From positions 147,306 to 211,305 of the forward strand of contig DATGLG010000068.1 in NCBI GenBank assembly GCA_035294245.1: a stretch of 64,000 nt of DNA, read 5' to 3'. Within the stretch, counting starts at the first letter, position 1. The number at the start of each line of letters is the position of its first letter. The notes below the pieces were generated by a model. The model did no database searches. It saw only the letters and a program-made list of their open reading frames with translations, and was not told the origin of the DNA. Both the position numbers and the translations under genes were made by a program. Below, piece after piece: positions 44,898-54,591 of the stretch. The DNA comes from DATGLG01 sp035294245 (GTDB taxonomy: Bacteria; Pseudomonadota; Alphaproteobacteria; JACZXZ01).

Positions 44898-45992
44898 ATG
44901 AGCATGTCGGATAAAGTTGCTCTGATAACGGGCGTGACGGGTCAGGACGGCGCGTATTTGGCCGCGTTCCTGCTTCAGCGGGGATATATCGTCCATGGTG
45001 TCAAGAGGCGCTCCTCCTCCCTCAACACGGCTCGGGTCGATCATCTCTATCTCGACAGGCACGAGAAGAACCTGCGGTTCTTCCTGCATTACGGCGATAT
45101 GACCGATTCGACGGGGCTGATTCGCCTGATCGACGAGGTACGTCCGACCGAGATCTACAACCTCGCCGCCCAGAGCCATGTCCAGGTCAGCTTCGAGACG
45201 CCGGAATACACGGCCAATACCGACGCCCTCGGGACCTTGCGGGTGCTCGAGGCGATCCGAATTTTGAAGATGCAGGACCACGTGCGCTTCTACCAGGCGT
45301 CCACCTCGGAGCTTTTCGGCAAGGTGCTGGAGACGCCACAGCGCGAGATTACGCCCTTCTACCCGCGCAGCCCCTATGCAGCGGCGAAGCTCTATGCCTA
45401 TTGGATCACCGTGAACTATCGCGAGGCTTACGGCATCCATGCCTCGAACGGGATCCTGTTCAATCACGAATCCCCCACCCGCGGCGAGACGTTTGTCACG
45501 CGCAAAATCACGCGGGCCGTCGCGGCCATTGAGCACCGGATGCAGGATCGGCTCTATCTTGGCAACATCGACGCCAAGCGCGACTGGGGCCACGCCCGCG
45601 ACTACGTGGAGGGCATGTGGCTCATCCTGCAGCAGGACGAGCCGGACGACTACGTGCTGGCGACCGGAGAGACGCACTCGGTGCGCGAATTCGTCGAGCT
45701 GGCGTTTCGGTGCATCAATCGCCCGATCGTGTGGGAAGGCAAGGGCGCGAGCGAGAAGGGCTTTTGCACGAGAACGGGGGAGATCCTCGTCGCGATCGAT
45801 CCGGCCTATTACCGGCCGACCGAGGTCGATCTCCTGCTCGGCAGCCCGGAGAAGGCACGCAAGAAGCTCGGGTGGCGACACAAGACGAGCTTCGAGCAGC
45901 TCGTCGCGGAGATGGTCGAAGCCGATCGCGCCGCCTTGCTGCAGACCCACGTCGACTTCACCCAAGAGAGGCGCCTGCGCGCCGCGCAATGA
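44898..45992 (+). CDS. gmd: GDP-mannose 4,6-dehydratase
   Basis: This 364-residue short-chain dehydrogenase makes GDP-4-keto-6-deoxy-D-mannose from GDP-mannose. It has the NADP-binding motif TGVTGQDGAYLAAFL, catalytic residues in STSELFGK and SPYAAAKLYAYWI (YxxxK), and the family segment RDWGHARDYVEGMWLILQQDEPDDYVLATGE. The next enzyme (a reductase or epimerase giving GDP-rhamnose or GDP-fucose) is not in the window. ATG 44904 is an alternative start. It takes GDP-mannose made by the ManC protein at 55601. Confidence 0.96.
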   Translation: MSMSDKVALITGVTGQDGAYLAAFLLQRGYIVHGVKRRSSSLNTARVDHLYLDRHEKNLRFFLHYGDMTDSTGLIRLIDEVRPTEIYNLAAQSHVQVSFETPEYTANTDALGTLRVLEAIRILKMQDHVRFYQASTSELFGKVLETPQREITPFYPRSPYAAAKLYAYWITVNYREAYGIHASNGILFNHESPTRGETFVTRKITRAVAAIEHRMQDRLYLGNIDAKRDWGHARDYVEGMWLILQQDEPDDYVLATGETHSVREFVELAFRCINRPIVWEGKGASEKGFCTRTGEILVAIDPAYYRPTEVDLLLGSPEKARKKLGWRHKTSFEQLVAEMVEADRAALLQTHVDFTQERRLRAAQ

Positions 45993-46013
45993 TGCGGCGT
46001 CCGGCGCGCTATC

Positions 46014-46044
46014 GGGCGGCCGCTACGAGCGCGGGCGGCCGCCC
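46014..46044. terminator. Hairpin between convergent gmd and glycosyltransferase genes
   Basis: GGGCGGCCGC (46014-46023) and GCGGCCGCCC (46035-46044) form a perfect 10-bp stem around an 11-base loop. It sits in the 121-bp gap between the two converging genes. No U-tract follows. Confidence 0.5.
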
Positions 46045-46113
46045 CCGCCCGCCCCTCCTTGGGAAATCGCGGCTATTCGCCCGGATCCTTCCGTGTAGCT
46101 ACAACCCAGATAG

Positions 46114-47298
46114 CTACAACGCCGCGATCGCGGCGATGAGCTGCTTGCCGCGGCTCGACCAGTCGAACTTGTCGCGGCACTCGGCATAGGCGTGGTCTTG
46201 CAGACTGTTGAGGAGCTTGAGGTCGTCCATCACGTTGAGCACACCCTGGGCGAGCGCCGCGTGATCGGGATAAAGGAGAATGCTGCGGTCCTGCCGAAGC
46301 GGGACACCGGCGACTGATCCGTCGAGCGCCAGGATCGGCAATCGGTTGAAGACATATTCGAGGACCTTAAGCTTGAACCCGCCCCCGTTGCGCTCCGGAA
46401 CGATGGCGATGCGCGCCGCGTCCATGTAGTCGGTTACATCGCCGACCGTTCCCGTGAACACGGTGGCCGTCACCTTCTTGCGCAGTTGATTGAGGAAGGA
46501 CTCCTCGGCGCTCCCGATCACCTGAAGCTCCGCCCGATGAGAGGCGAATACCGGATCGGCAACGCTGACGAACTCCTCGAGATTCATGCGCTTGGCGACC
46601 CAGTCGAAGCTCCCGACGATGACGGCGCGACGAGGAAAATCGGTCGTGATCCTGCGGCCGGCCACGTGGCGCCCCTGATAGCCGGGCGTCAGGATATCGA
46701 TCCGCTTGTCCGGTCGGCGGGCCTTGTAGAGGGAGCCGTCCTCGGGGGTGATGGCCGTCACGAGATCGACCGCGTCCACCAGGCGCCGCTCGAGCAGACG
46801 GACCTTCAGCGCATCTAGCCACATCGCCTGCCGCTTCAGCGGCTGCTCCTGGTTGCTCGCGATCTGGGCCCGTATGCTCTCCTCGTGGTTATGGGAGATA
46901 TAGACGAGCTTCGGCCTCCGTCGCTTGTTGGAATAATGCTGCAACACCGGCCGCATGGCCCAGCCGACGGAAATGCCGTCGAAGACGATGCAGTCCCAGC
47001 CATCCTGCCGGAGCAGGTCGCCGAGCAGCCTCTGCATGTCCGCGGTCTGGCATCGATGGGCGATATGGGGAAGGCACGAGGCTAGGCTTGCCCAGCGAGA
47101 GAGCGGCTGATGATCGGCCAGCCACCACCGCACATTGCCGTCGACCGCGTGCGTTCGATTCGATTCCGGCCGGCTTAGCCCGAGCACATCGACGAGGGCG
47201 CCCGCATTCGCGAGCGCCTCGATCAAGCCGCCCGAGTAGATGAACTGGCCGTTATGCCGCGGCTCCGGATCGGCAAGGGTTAGCCATAGACAGCGCAT
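46114..47298 (-). CDS. Glycosyltransferase (GT-B fold)
   Basis: This 394-residue enzyme starts at ATG 47298 (RCLWLTLADPEPRHNGQFIYS) on sequence grounds; ATG 47337 overlaps the end of the upstream sugar transferase gene and is the alternative. It has the N-terminal acceptor domain with GGLIEAL and a donor domain (RRAVIVGSFDWVAKRMNLEEFV, LQVIGSAEE, NGGGFKLKVLEYVFNRLPILALDGSVAGVP). It resembles sugar transferases of the GT4 group. It is the last gene of the minus-strand export operon. Confidence 0.85.
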   Translation of the reverse strand: MRCLWLTLADPEPRHNGQFIYSGGLIEALANAGALVDVLGLSRPESNRTHAVDGNVRWWLADHQPLSRWASLASCLPHIAHRCQTADMQRLLGDLLRQDGWDCIVFDGISVGWAMRPVLQHYSNKRRRPKLVYISHNHEESIRAQIASNQEQPLKRQAMWLDALKVRLLERRLVDAVDLVTAITPEDGSLYKARRPDKRIDILTPGYQGRHVAGRRITTDFPRRAVIVGSFDWVAKRMNLEEFVSVADPVFASHRAELQVIGSAEESFLNQLRKKVTATVFTGTVGDVTDYMDAARIAIVPERNGGGFKLKVLEYVFNRLPILALDGSVAGVPLRQDRSILLYPDHAALAQGVLNVMDDLKLLNSLQDHAYAECRDKFDWSSRGKQLIAAIAAL

Positions 47299-47326
47299 TT
47301 GTCGCACTGATCTAGCAGTGGGCCCA

Positions 47327-48838
47327 TCAATAGGCATAACGGCCGGTGAAGCCGCCGAGAACCGTCCGGGCGATGATGCGGAGGTCTAAGAGGATCGACC
47401 AATGCTCGATGTAATAGAGGTCATGCTCCACTCGCTTCTGAATCTGCTCGATGGTCTGGGTCTCGCCTCGCCAGCCGTTCACCTGCGCCCAGCCCGTGAT
47501 CCCCGGCTTCATGCGATGCCGGGCGTCGTAGTACCGGACCGCGTCCTGGTAGAGCAGACCGCCCGCCTTGGCGGCGAGCGCATGCGGCCGTGGGCCCACG
47601 ATGGACATCTCGCCACGCAGGACATTGATGAATTGCGGCAGCTCGTCGAGGCTGGTCTTGCGCAGGAAGGCACCGATCCTCGTCACGCGCGGATCGTTCC
47701 GGCGCGTGAGCTGCTCGGCATTATCGTCCCGCGCATGATGATACATGGTGCGGAACTTGAAGATCTCGATGAGCTCGTTATTGAGCCCATAACGCTTCTG
47801 CTTGAAGAAGACCGGCCCGCGGCTGCTCAGCTTGATGAGAGCGGCGATGGCGAGCATCATGGGCGAGATCAAGGCGAGGATGAGTGCCGCCAGCAGCCGA
47901 TCCTCGATCTCCTTCGCGACCCATTTCCAATCATGGAGCGGGTTGTCGGCGATAGTGAGGAAGCTGAGCCCCCCCATATGGCTGATCCCGCAGGTGGAGA
48001 GCTGAAACCCGAACTGGTCGGGGCAGAGGCGCACGTCGACGGGAAGCACCGTAAGCTTGTTAAGGATTTCCGTGAGGCGCCAATCGGCCGACAGCGGCAG
48101 CGCGACGATTACCGTATCAATCCGGTGTGAGCGCGCGTCGCTTACCAGATCGTCGACGTTTCCCAGGATCGGATGTCCCATGCAACGCGGCGGAAGCCGG
48201 CTCAGCCGGTCATCATAAACGCCGAGGATCTTGAGGTCGGGATCCGATTTGACATTGAGCTGCCGCAGGAGCCGCTGCCCAATCGCGCCGGCGCCGACGA
48301 CCGCGACGACCTTGCCAAGGCTTCCTTTCGTCCGAGCGTGGCGGATAAAAAGAAGCACGGCGACTCGGATTCCCCAGAGGAGCAGGACTCCGCCGGCGAA
48401 CCAGGCCACCAGCCATCGCCGCTCCGACGGACCGAATATTCCCGCGCCGAGGCTGATCGCCGCCAGGATGGCGGTGACGGCAAGGCAGGCCCCCGCCGAC
48501 CTGCAGAACGAGGCGCCGGGAGCGCTCAAGGTCCCGAAGCGGTAGGCGCCGGCCCAATAGAGCAAATTGACGAGCAGAACGGCGCCCAGCAGGCCGGCCA
48601 CAGCCATGACCCGCCACGCATCGCCTACTTGGCCCGCTATCCAAATGGTCGACGCCGTTGCCACGGCCACCATGCCCAAGCCGTCGGCGATGCCGACCAG
48701 GCCGCTCACAATTGCGCCGGACACCTGTCTCGGAGCTTCGGCGAAGATGCGTGGCTTCGCCGGTCGCCGATGTCTTTCCGCCGCTCGCCCTCCCTCGACG
48801 GCGCGTAGCAAGGGTTTCGATGCAGCCTGGCTTTTCAT
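47327..48838 (-). CDS. Undecaprenyl-phosphate sugar-1-phosphate transferase (WcaJ/GumD type)
   Basis: This 503-residue enzyme starts repeat-unit assembly by moving hexose 1-phosphate, probably from UDP-glucose, to undecaprenyl phosphate. It has four N-terminal helices, a CoA-binding-like central domain (KVVAVVGAGAIGQRLLRQL), a re-entrant helix (LLAALILALISPMMLAIAALIKLSS) and the catalytic domain with GPVFFKQKRYGLNN, FKFRTM, RRNDPRVTRIGAFLRKTSLDELPQ and MSIVGPRP. The open frame continues upstream to TTG 49003, so starts at 48883 or 48934 are possible. ATG 48838 fits the family length and leaves room for a promoter motif at 48952. Confidence 0.92.
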   Translation of the reverse strand: MKSQAASKPLLRAVEGGRAAERHRRPAKPRIFAEAPRQVSGAIVSGLVGIADGLGMVAVATASTIWIAGQVGDAWRVMAVAGLLGAVLLVNLLYWAGAYRFGTLSAPGASFCRSAGACLAVTAILAAISLGAGIFGPSERRWLVAWFAGGVLLLWGIRVAVLLFIRHARTKGSLGKVVAVVGAGAIGQRLLRQLNVKSDPDLKILGVYDDRLSRLPPRCMGHPILGNVDDLVSDARSHRIDTVIVALPLSADWRLTEILNKLTVLPVDVRLCPDQFGFQLSTCGISHMGGLSFLTIADNPLHDWKWVAKEIEDRLLAALILALISPMMLAIAALIKLSSRGPVFFKQKRYGLNNELIEIFKFRTMYHHARDDNAEQLTRRNDPRVTRIGAFLRKTSLDELPQFINVLRGEMSIVGPRPHALAAKAGGLLYQDAVRYYDARHRMKPGITGWAQVNGWRGETQTIEQIQKRVEHDLYYIEHWSILLDLRIIARTVLGGFTGRYAY

Positions 48839-48951
48839 CGCATGATCCCGAACTCTCGGCATGTCGTGGGAATCCACGGCCATGGCCCCTGCAGGCTTCG
48901 GCGCGCAGCGGCCTGGCAGGTTCGGGTTTGCCATATCGGGGCGGGCTTGGT

Positions 48952-48968
48952 CTTGTGACCAAGTTGGG
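48952..48968 (-). promoter_or_regulatory. Polysaccharide-locus motif copy 4 (upstream of sugar transferase)
   Basis: Read on the minus strand this is CCCAACTTGGTCACAAG, with core TTGGTCAC. The flank TTGGTC-ACAA-GACCAA is itself a perfect inverted repeat. It lies 114 bp before the proposed start at 48838. It matches copy 5 in 15 of 18 bases. Confidence 0.5.
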
Positions 48969-49007
48969 GCAGCGACGGTTGCAGGAATCACTCCCGGGAT
49001 CAATCCG

Positions 49008-50234
49008 TTACGTCGCGTCGCTCATCTCGAAAAGAGATGAAAAGATCGCCGAGGCAAAATGCTTCGGCATACGGTCCGTCACAAAGGCGGCCGCAGCGCT
49101 GGCATCGAAGAAGGACCGTGATCCATGCCTTGCCATCTGCACCATGGCTTGCGACAAGGCGTGCGGATCGGCAGCGTCGATCGCGAGGCCAAGCCGATGA
49201 TCCGCCACCAATCGCCCGATCAAGCCGAAGTCCTGCGTCAGGACCGGCCGCCCCGCTCGCGCGGCCCAAAGGAGAACGCCGCTCGAGCCGACAAAGCGCT
49301 GATAGGGGGCAAGCACGACGTCACAGCCTTTGACCATGCAGTCGAGCTCGCCACGCGCGAGCCACCGGTTCTCGACATGCAACCAGAGCTCCGGCCGCTC
49401 TGCAGCCAGGCTTCGACATTGCGCGAGGACGGTGTTGCGAATCCCGGGATCGATATTCCCCGCGAGGACGACCGCTATACGCTGCGCGCTATCACGCGGC
49501 AGGAGCCGAAGAGCCTCGAGGAGCACCAAGACCCCCTTGCGCGCGGTTAGAAATCCAAACAGCAGGAATTTGACGCGGTCGACCGGCATCGATTCCGCGA
49601 GGCGCGCGTCTTCGGATGTATGATTCACGGGCGGGTGCGCGGGGTCGGGAACGCTGCGGATCCGATCGCCACAGCGATAATGGCGCGCTGCATAGTTGGG
49701 AAAGTAAGGATCCAGCGTGAGAACGAGCCCAACGCTGGGATTGCGCAGCATCAGCCGATAGAGCAGCGCCTTCCGCCAATCCCTCACCCTCTCGCCGAAG
49801 CGAGGGCGATAGCGGCCCAGCGACCGATAATGCACGGAGGGGCGGAAGAGGATCCCGCTCACGCTCTTCCCCCCTGCGCGGAGGCCGAGGGCGAGCGGCA
49901 AGGCGAGCTGGTCGAACATCAGAAAATGACCGATTTCGGCGCCGGTCAGGCGCAGGTAGCGCCGCATCGTCCACCAACGCGCGAAGGCGTTGATGGAGAG
50001 CAGCCGGTGCGTGCAGAGGCGATGCTCCCAGGCACGAAGCGGCACGAGGCGGACGCGCTCTTCCGCCTCCCGCGGCAGCTCGGACGCAAGCTCCGCATGA
50101 AGCTCCGCGGCGACGATAAACCACACCATCGACCGCCGCGCGTCGGCGATGGCGAAGCGCAGGAGATATTGCAGCCATTCTCTCGGATGCCCCTCGATGT
50201 CGGGCTCGAGAAAGAGGAAGCGCCTCGCTTGCAA
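49008..50234 (-). CDS. Glycosyltransferase (GT4-like)
   Basis: This 408-residue enzyme starts with TTG at 50234, 5 bp after AGGGG, and its start region overlaps the stop of the upstream gene. The N-terminal part is ARRFLFLEPDIEGHPREWLQYLLRF. The donor domain has VKFLLFGFLTARKGVLVLLEALRLL, IAVVLAGNIDPG and LAPYQRFVGSSGVLLWAARAGRPVL. Donor and acceptor are unknown. It is in the wza-wzc operon. Confidence 0.87.
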   Translation of the reverse strand: MQARRFLFLEPDIEGHPREWLQYLLRFAIADARRSMVWFIVAAELHAELASELPREAEERVRLVPLRAWEHRLCTHRLLSINAFARWWTMRRYLRLTGAEIGHFLMFDQLALPLALGLRAGGKSVSGILFRPSVHYRSLGRYRPRFGERVRDWRKALLYRLMLRNPSVGLVLTLDPYFPNYAARHYRCGDRIRSVPDPAHPPVNHTSEDARLAESMPVDRVKFLLFGFLTARKGVLVLLEALRLLPRDSAQRIAVVLAGNIDPGIRNTVLAQCRSLAAERPELWLHVENRWLARGELDCMVKGCDVVLAPYQRFVGSSGVLLWAARAGRPVLTQDFGLIGRLVADHRLGLAIDAADPHALSQAMVQMARHGSRSFFDASAAAAFVTDRMPKHFASAIFSSLFEMSDAT

Positions 50235-50235
50235 T

Positions 50236-51459
50236 TCATCCCCTGGCGTAGAGACGATCGATGAGCATCAGGAAGTCGCCGAGCACCTTCCGCTTCGAAT
50301 AATGCCGCTCCACGAAGCTCCGGCCGCGCCGGCCCAGATCGGCGCGAAGCTGCGGGTCATCGGCCAGCTTGAGCACGGCATCGGCGAACGCCGCAGGATT
50401 GTTGGGCGGCACGCAAAGGAAGGCCTGGCTCTCCCGCTGAAGCTCCCAGAGCGAGCTTCCGGGCAGCGCCGAGGTGACAAAGGGCCGCCCCGCCGCCATG
50501 ATGTTGAACACCTTCGACGGAATCGCGAATTCCGCCGCCTCCGGATTCTGCGGAACCAAGTGAATGTCACCGGAAGCGAGGCCGCGCGACAGGTCGTGAT
50601 CGGGAAGGAGCTCCGAGAGGCGAACGTTGCGCAGGTTGCGGCGGGCGATCTCGGCGGCGATCGCCTCCGCCTGGCTTCCGCCGCCGCGAAGCATGATCTC
50701 GATATCGGGGCGTCGGGCCTGCAATTCCTCGGCCATGGCGATGATCTGGCCGAGACCCTGCTTCTTGCCGAAATTACCGCTGTAAAGGACTTTGGTCGGC
50801 TCGTGGCGCTCTTCCGGAAGCGGGTAGATGCGTTCGGTATCCACCCAGATCGGCACGACCTGGATGGGCCTCTCGACGCCGATGCGCCGAAGCTCCTGCT
50901 TCATATCCTCGGTCAGGACGATGATGAGATCGACCCGATTGAGGAGCTGGCGCTCGCACCAGCGCATGACGCGAATCATCACACCGTTGTCGACGAGCCG
51001 CAACCCGCGCGCCAAGCCCGACTGGATATCGTGCACGATCGCGATGTGGCATCCTCCTTTTCGACGCGCGATCTGGCCCAACGCCAGGCAGAGGATCGAG
51101 GGGCAAAGAGAAAATACCAGCGGCCGCCGCCCCAAGCGCCGGGTCACAAGGGCAGCACCTCCCTGGATCGCGAAAGCAAGCTCGCTTGCAATGCGGTAGG
51201 GCGCCGATCTGTGCCGCGGAATCCAGTTCCGCACGCGCTCGACGGCCACGCCGTTGATGATCTCCTGCTTGCAGCGGCGCTTGCGGTAATCGGGGAATAC
51301 CTCGGCCCGGGGATAATGGGGCAGCCCGGTCAGCACCGTGGTGCGACGCCCGTGCTGGTTCAGCCATTCCGCGAGGTCGGCACAGAACGGCGCCGAGCCG
51401 ATGAGCTCAGGCTTATAGTATTGCGTGATGAGAAGCGCCCGCAGTGGCACCATTCGCAT
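50236..51459 (-). CDS. Glycosyltransferase WbuB/WcaI-like (GT4)
   Basis: This 407-residue enzyme has the WcaI-type N-terminus (ALLITQYYKPELIGSAPFCADLAEWLNQHGRRTTVLTGLPHYP). The donor domain has TKVLYSGNFGKKQGLGQIIAMAEEL and IPSKVFNIMAAGRPFVTSALPGSSL, with the Glu-rich nucleotide-sugar site. Relatives transfer fucose or N-acetyl sugars in colanic acid and O-antigen synthesis. It lies 7 bp downstream of the Wzc-like gene. Confidence 0.9.
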   Translation of the reverse strand: MRMVPLRALLITQYYKPELIGSAPFCADLAEWLNQHGRRTTVLTGLPHYPRAEVFPDYRKRRCKQEIINGVAVERVRNWIPRHRSAPYRIASELAFAIQGGAALVTRRLGRRPLVFSLCPSILCLALGQIARRKGGCHIAIVHDIQSGLARGLRLVDNGVMIRVMRWCERQLLNRVDLIIVLTEDMKQELRRIGVERPIQVVPIWVDTERIYPLPEERHEPTKVLYSGNFGKKQGLGQIIAMAEELQARRPDIEIMLRGGGSQAEAIAAEIARRNLRNVRLSELLPDHDLSRGLASGDIHLVPQNPEAAEFAIPSKVFNIMAAGRPFVTSALPGSSLWELQRESQAFLCVPPNNPAAFADAVLKLADDPQLRADLGRRGRSFVERHYSKRKVLGDFLMLIDRLYARG

Positions 51460-51466
51460 GCACGGC

Positions 51467-53728
51467 CTATCCCAACCGCGTCAACGCCGGCCTCACATAC
51501 TCATAGTCCAGGCGGCCATAGCCGTATTGGCGATAGCGCTTGGGATCCACGCGTGTGAGGACGACGCCGGCCACATCGCCTTGCGCCTCGATGATCTGCT
51601 TCAGCCCCTCGAGCGCCACTTCCTGCCGCGTATGGCCCCAGCGAACGGCGAAGACCACCTTGTCGACGATCCTCGATAAGGTGAGGACCTCGGCGCCCAC
51701 CAGCACGGGCGGCGTGTCGAGGATGACGAAATCGTAGCTCTTGGCGAATGCGCGCAGGATGAGCCGCATCCGCTCGGAGGTGAGGGCGTGGACGGCCGTC
51801 GGTCGCCAATTTCCCGCCGGGATCACGTCGAGCCCCGAGAGCGCATCGTTGTAGATGATCTCGTTGAGCGCCACCTTCTCGTCCGTCAGCAGGGCCGCCA
51901 GGCCGTCCTTGTTCGAGCAATGGAACAGCCGGTGCAAGCTGGGGCTTCGCCAGTCGCAATCGATCAGGAGAACGCGGCGCCCATTGCTCGCCAGCAACCG
52001 GCCCAATGAGGCGGCCAGAACCGATTTTCCCTCGCCGGGTGTCGCCGAGCAGAACATGACGGTCTTTGGCGAGGATTGCGCCGAGCCGGAGAGCTCGAGC
52101 CCGATATGGAGCTTGCGCAATGCCTCGCTATAGGGCGAAACCGGCTTGCGCAGGACATGGGCGACAGGCGACGGGCCGCGTCCGAGATTCGGCACCATGG
52201 CGAGCACCGGGAGTCCCGTCACCGCCTCGATCTGGCTGCCGCGGCGGAACGTCCGGTCCGCGCCTTCCTGCAGAAGCGACAGGATAATGCCGACGAGCGC
52301 GCCGCCCAGCGTTCCGAGGAAGACAAGCAGCGGCTTCGGTGGAAATGCGGGCGAGAGCGGCGGAGCCGCCGAGGATATGATCTTGGCGTCGGAGCGCTGC
52401 AGCTCCTGCTGACCGATGATCTCCTTGGCGCGACTCAGCATGCTTTGCAGCAGATTGCGGTTGACCGTCGCGTCGCGCTCCAAGGCGTCGAGATGGATGC
52501 TCTTCTCGTTGACCCCGCCCATCTGGGTCTTGGTCCGGTCGAAATTCTTGCGCAGCGTCTCGTAACGGGCGTCGGCGGTCATGGCCTCGTTCCGCAGCCC
52601 GTCGATGATTCGCGCCACCTCCATTTTGATCTTTTCGCGGATATCGGCGATGTTGGCCTTCTGATCGATGATCGCCGGGTGCTTGGGCCCGTAGCTCGCC
52701 GACAATTCCGCCAGCTTCCGCTCGGCCTCCGCCTGCTGCTGCTTGAGATTCTGGATCAGCGCCGACTGCAAAACCGCCGGCACGCTCTCGCCGTTGAGTC
52801 CGTGCCGCCTGACCGAGAGCGCCTCGTTCAACCGCGCATCGGCCTCCGCCTTGGCAGTCTGCGCGAGGATGAGCTGCGTGTTCAGCTCCGTGAGCTGCTG
52901 CGAGGTGACCCCGGTATTCGCGCCGTTATAGAGTCCGTATTGCCTGCGGTAGTCCTCGACGGCCTGCTCGGATTTCTCGACCTGCTTGCGTAGCTCGGCA
53001 ATGCGGTCGGCGAGGAACTTCTCGACCTCGTCGGTGGTCGCGATCTTGTTGTTGCGCGCCTGCTCGATATAGTCCTTCGCAAGGGTATTGGCGATCGCGG
53101 CGGCGACGTCCGGATTCTCTGCCGAAGCCTGGATGCTCAAGACATGGGTCCGCCCCAAGGTCGACACATCGAGCTTGGAGAGGAAGATGTCGACCATCTG
53201 GTTTTCCTTGAGCGCCGCCGCCTTGGCGGGGTCGAGCGCCGGCGCCGGCGCCTTGCCGGCTCCGAACCAGTCGTGCAGCCTTTCGCCGATATTGAGGCGG
53301 GGCATCCAGCCGCTATGGAGCACGAGGGCCGGGTTGAACTCCGGGTCGCTCGCCAGATTGAGCTGATCGATGACCTTTCGGGCCAGGTCGCGCGATTGGA
53401 CGACATAGGCCTCGCCCTGAACGATCTCCGCATCCGGCGGGGTGTTGCTCAGGATCGAATCGGCGGTCAGCACCTTGGGCTGCTCCACCCCGACGAGGAC
53501 CCGCGCCTCCGCCACGTAGTGCGACGGCATGCGCACGGCCACGATCGTGGTGATGATCGCGAACGCAATGGTGCAGGCGAGGATCAGGCGCCGATGCCGC
53601 CAGAGCTTCCGCAGCGTGTCGACGAAATCCTGTTGCGGTGGCGGCGCCGCGATGATCGGCTGGGACTCAATGACCCGCTCGCGCGGCAAGCCGTGATGCC
53701 GTGCCTGGACAAGATCTGGAAGCGACAT
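51467..53728 (-). CDS. Polysaccharide co-polymerase with tyrosine autokinase (Wzc/ExoP type)
   Basis: This 753-residue inner-membrane protein controls chain length and export. The N-terminal Wzz domain is flanked by helices (LILACTIAFAIITTIVAV near 50 and LLVFLGTLGGALVGIILSLL near 455), with a long coiled coil between. The kinase domain has Walker A PGEGKS (563-568), Walker A' LLIDCDW (587-593) and Walker B FVILDTPP (667-674). The C-terminal tyrosine cluster (Y732, Y735, Y737, Y742, Y744) is the autophosphorylation site. The start overlaps the wza stop by one base. No separate Wzb phosphatase gene is in the window. Confidence 0.95.
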   Translation of the reverse strand: MSLPDLVQARHHGLPRERVIESQPIIAAPPPQQDFVDTLRKLWRHRRLILACTIAFAIITTIVAVRMPSHYVAEARVLVGVEQPKVLTADSILSNTPPDAEIVQGEAYVVQSRDLARKVIDQLNLASDPEFNPALVLHSGWMPRLNIGERLHDWFGAGKAPAPALDPAKAAALKENQMVDIFLSKLDVSTLGRTHVLSIQASAENPDVAAAIANTLAKDYIEQARNNKIATTDEVEKFLADRIAELRKQVEKSEQAVEDYRRQYGLYNGANTGVTSQQLTELNTQLILAQTAKAEADARLNEALSVRRHGLNGESVPAVLQSALIQNLKQQQAEAERKLAELSASYGPKHPAIIDQKANIADIREKIKMEVARIIDGLRNEAMTADARYETLRKNFDRTKTQMGGVNEKSIHLDALERDATVNRNLLQSMLSRAKEIIGQQELQRSDAKIISSAAPPLSPAFPPKPLLVFLGTLGGALVGIILSLLQEGADRTFRRGSQIEAVTGLPVLAMVPNLGRGPSPVAHVLRKPVSPYSEALRKLHIGLELSGSAQSSPKTVMFCSATPGEGKSVLAASLGRLLASNGRRVLLIDCDWRSPSLHRLFHCSNKDGLAALLTDEKVALNEIIYNDALSGLDVIPAGNWRPTAVHALTSERMRLILRAFAKSYDFVILDTPPVLVGAEVLTLSRIVDKVVFAVRWGHTRQEVALEGLKQIIEAQGDVAGVVLTRVDPKRYRQYGYGRLDYEYVRPALTRLG

Positions 53729-54375
53729 CAGAAGAAACGCTCTCGTACGGTTATCACGTCGCCGGGCTGGACCGGCGTGTCGGGGGCCGCATCGATCTTG
53801 ACCTTGCGGCCGTCTTTCTCGGAGCGGGTGACGTAGAAGGAGTCGTCCCGGGCGCGATAGGTGAAGCCGCCGGCAAGGGCCACGGCATTGATGACGGTCA
53901 TGCCCGAGACATAGGCGTAGCTGCCCGGCGTCCTCACCTCGCCAACGATGTAGAACGGCCGGTAGGTCAGCACCTGGACGCTGACCTTCGGGTCCTTCAA
54001 GTAATTCGGCTGCAGCTTGGAAATGAGCTCGGAAGCCAGCTCGTCCGCGGTCAAGCCGCCCGCCTTGACCTGCCCGACGAGAGGAAAGGACAGCATGCCG
54101 GTGCCATCCACGAGATACTCGCCGGTGAGATCCTTTTGCCCGAATACGGTGATCTGCACGTGGTCGCCCGAGCCGAGCCGATATCCAGGCACCTGCTGCC
54201 CCGGCGTTTGATTTGCCGGCCCGGTCGAAGCGATGTTCGCGGCGTGCTTGCTCTCATTCGCGGCGGCCCGGGCCGCCGCGAAAGCGCCCGCTGCCCCGAG
54301 AAGTGCCAGCGCGGCCAATGCCGACACCAAAACCCGGCGACGAATCAAACGAGCGATGTCGAGGTTCCACCGCAT
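53728..54375 (-). CDS. Polysaccharide export protein (Wza-like)
   Basis: This 215-residue exported protein starts at ATG 54375 and has a signal region (RRRVLVSALAALALLGAAGAFA). It has a Poly_export domain (YRLGSGDHVQITVFGQKDLTGEYLVDGTGMLSFPLVGQVKAGGLTADELASELISKL) and a SLBB domain (PFYIVGEVRTPGSYAYVSGMTVINAVALAGGFT). No lipobox cysteine is present, so it is not a classic lipoprotein. It is the first gene of the operon with the Wzc-like protein and forms the outer export channel. Confidence 0.93.
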   Translation of the reverse strand: MRWNLDIARLIRRRVLVSALAALALLGAAGAFAAARAAANESKHAANIASTGPANQTPGQQVPGYRLGSGDHVQITVFGQKDLTGEYLVDGTGMLSFPLVGQVKAGGLTADELASELISKLQPNYLKDPKVSVQVLTYRPFYIVGEVRTPGSYAYVSGMTVINAVALAGGFTYRARDDSFYVTRSEKDGRKVKIDAAPDTPVQPGDVITVRERFF

Positions 54376-54495
54376 GTCGTCACTCGTTTTTGCTGTGTAT
54401 CCGCGGCCGCATATGCCTCGCGGCCGCTCGAAAGGGAGCGGCTCCTCCAAGGGAGTAGTCCGATGAGGGGTTGTACCAACAAATCCCCCCGCCCT

Positions 54496-54512
54496 GTTGT
54501 GACCAAACCGGG
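54496..54512 (-). promoter_or_regulatory. Polysaccharide-locus motif copy 5 (upstream of wza-like gene)
   Basis: Read on the minus strand this is CCCCGGTTTGGTCACAA, with core TTGGTCAC. It lies 121 bp before the start codon at 54375, in the gap 54376-54591. Confidence 0.5.
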
Positions 54513-54591
54513 GCCGGAATGGGCCCGATTCCGAAGCCGCAATGGGGCTTGGCGGGCTTGGGCGACGGCGACCAAGAGGGACCAGCCGGCG

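Noticed and set aside
46096..46120. Direct repeat TAGCTACAAC twice, 15 bp apart, considered as an attachment site
   Set aside because: It is only 10 bp, next to the glycosyltransferase stop codon, with no integrase or tRNA near.
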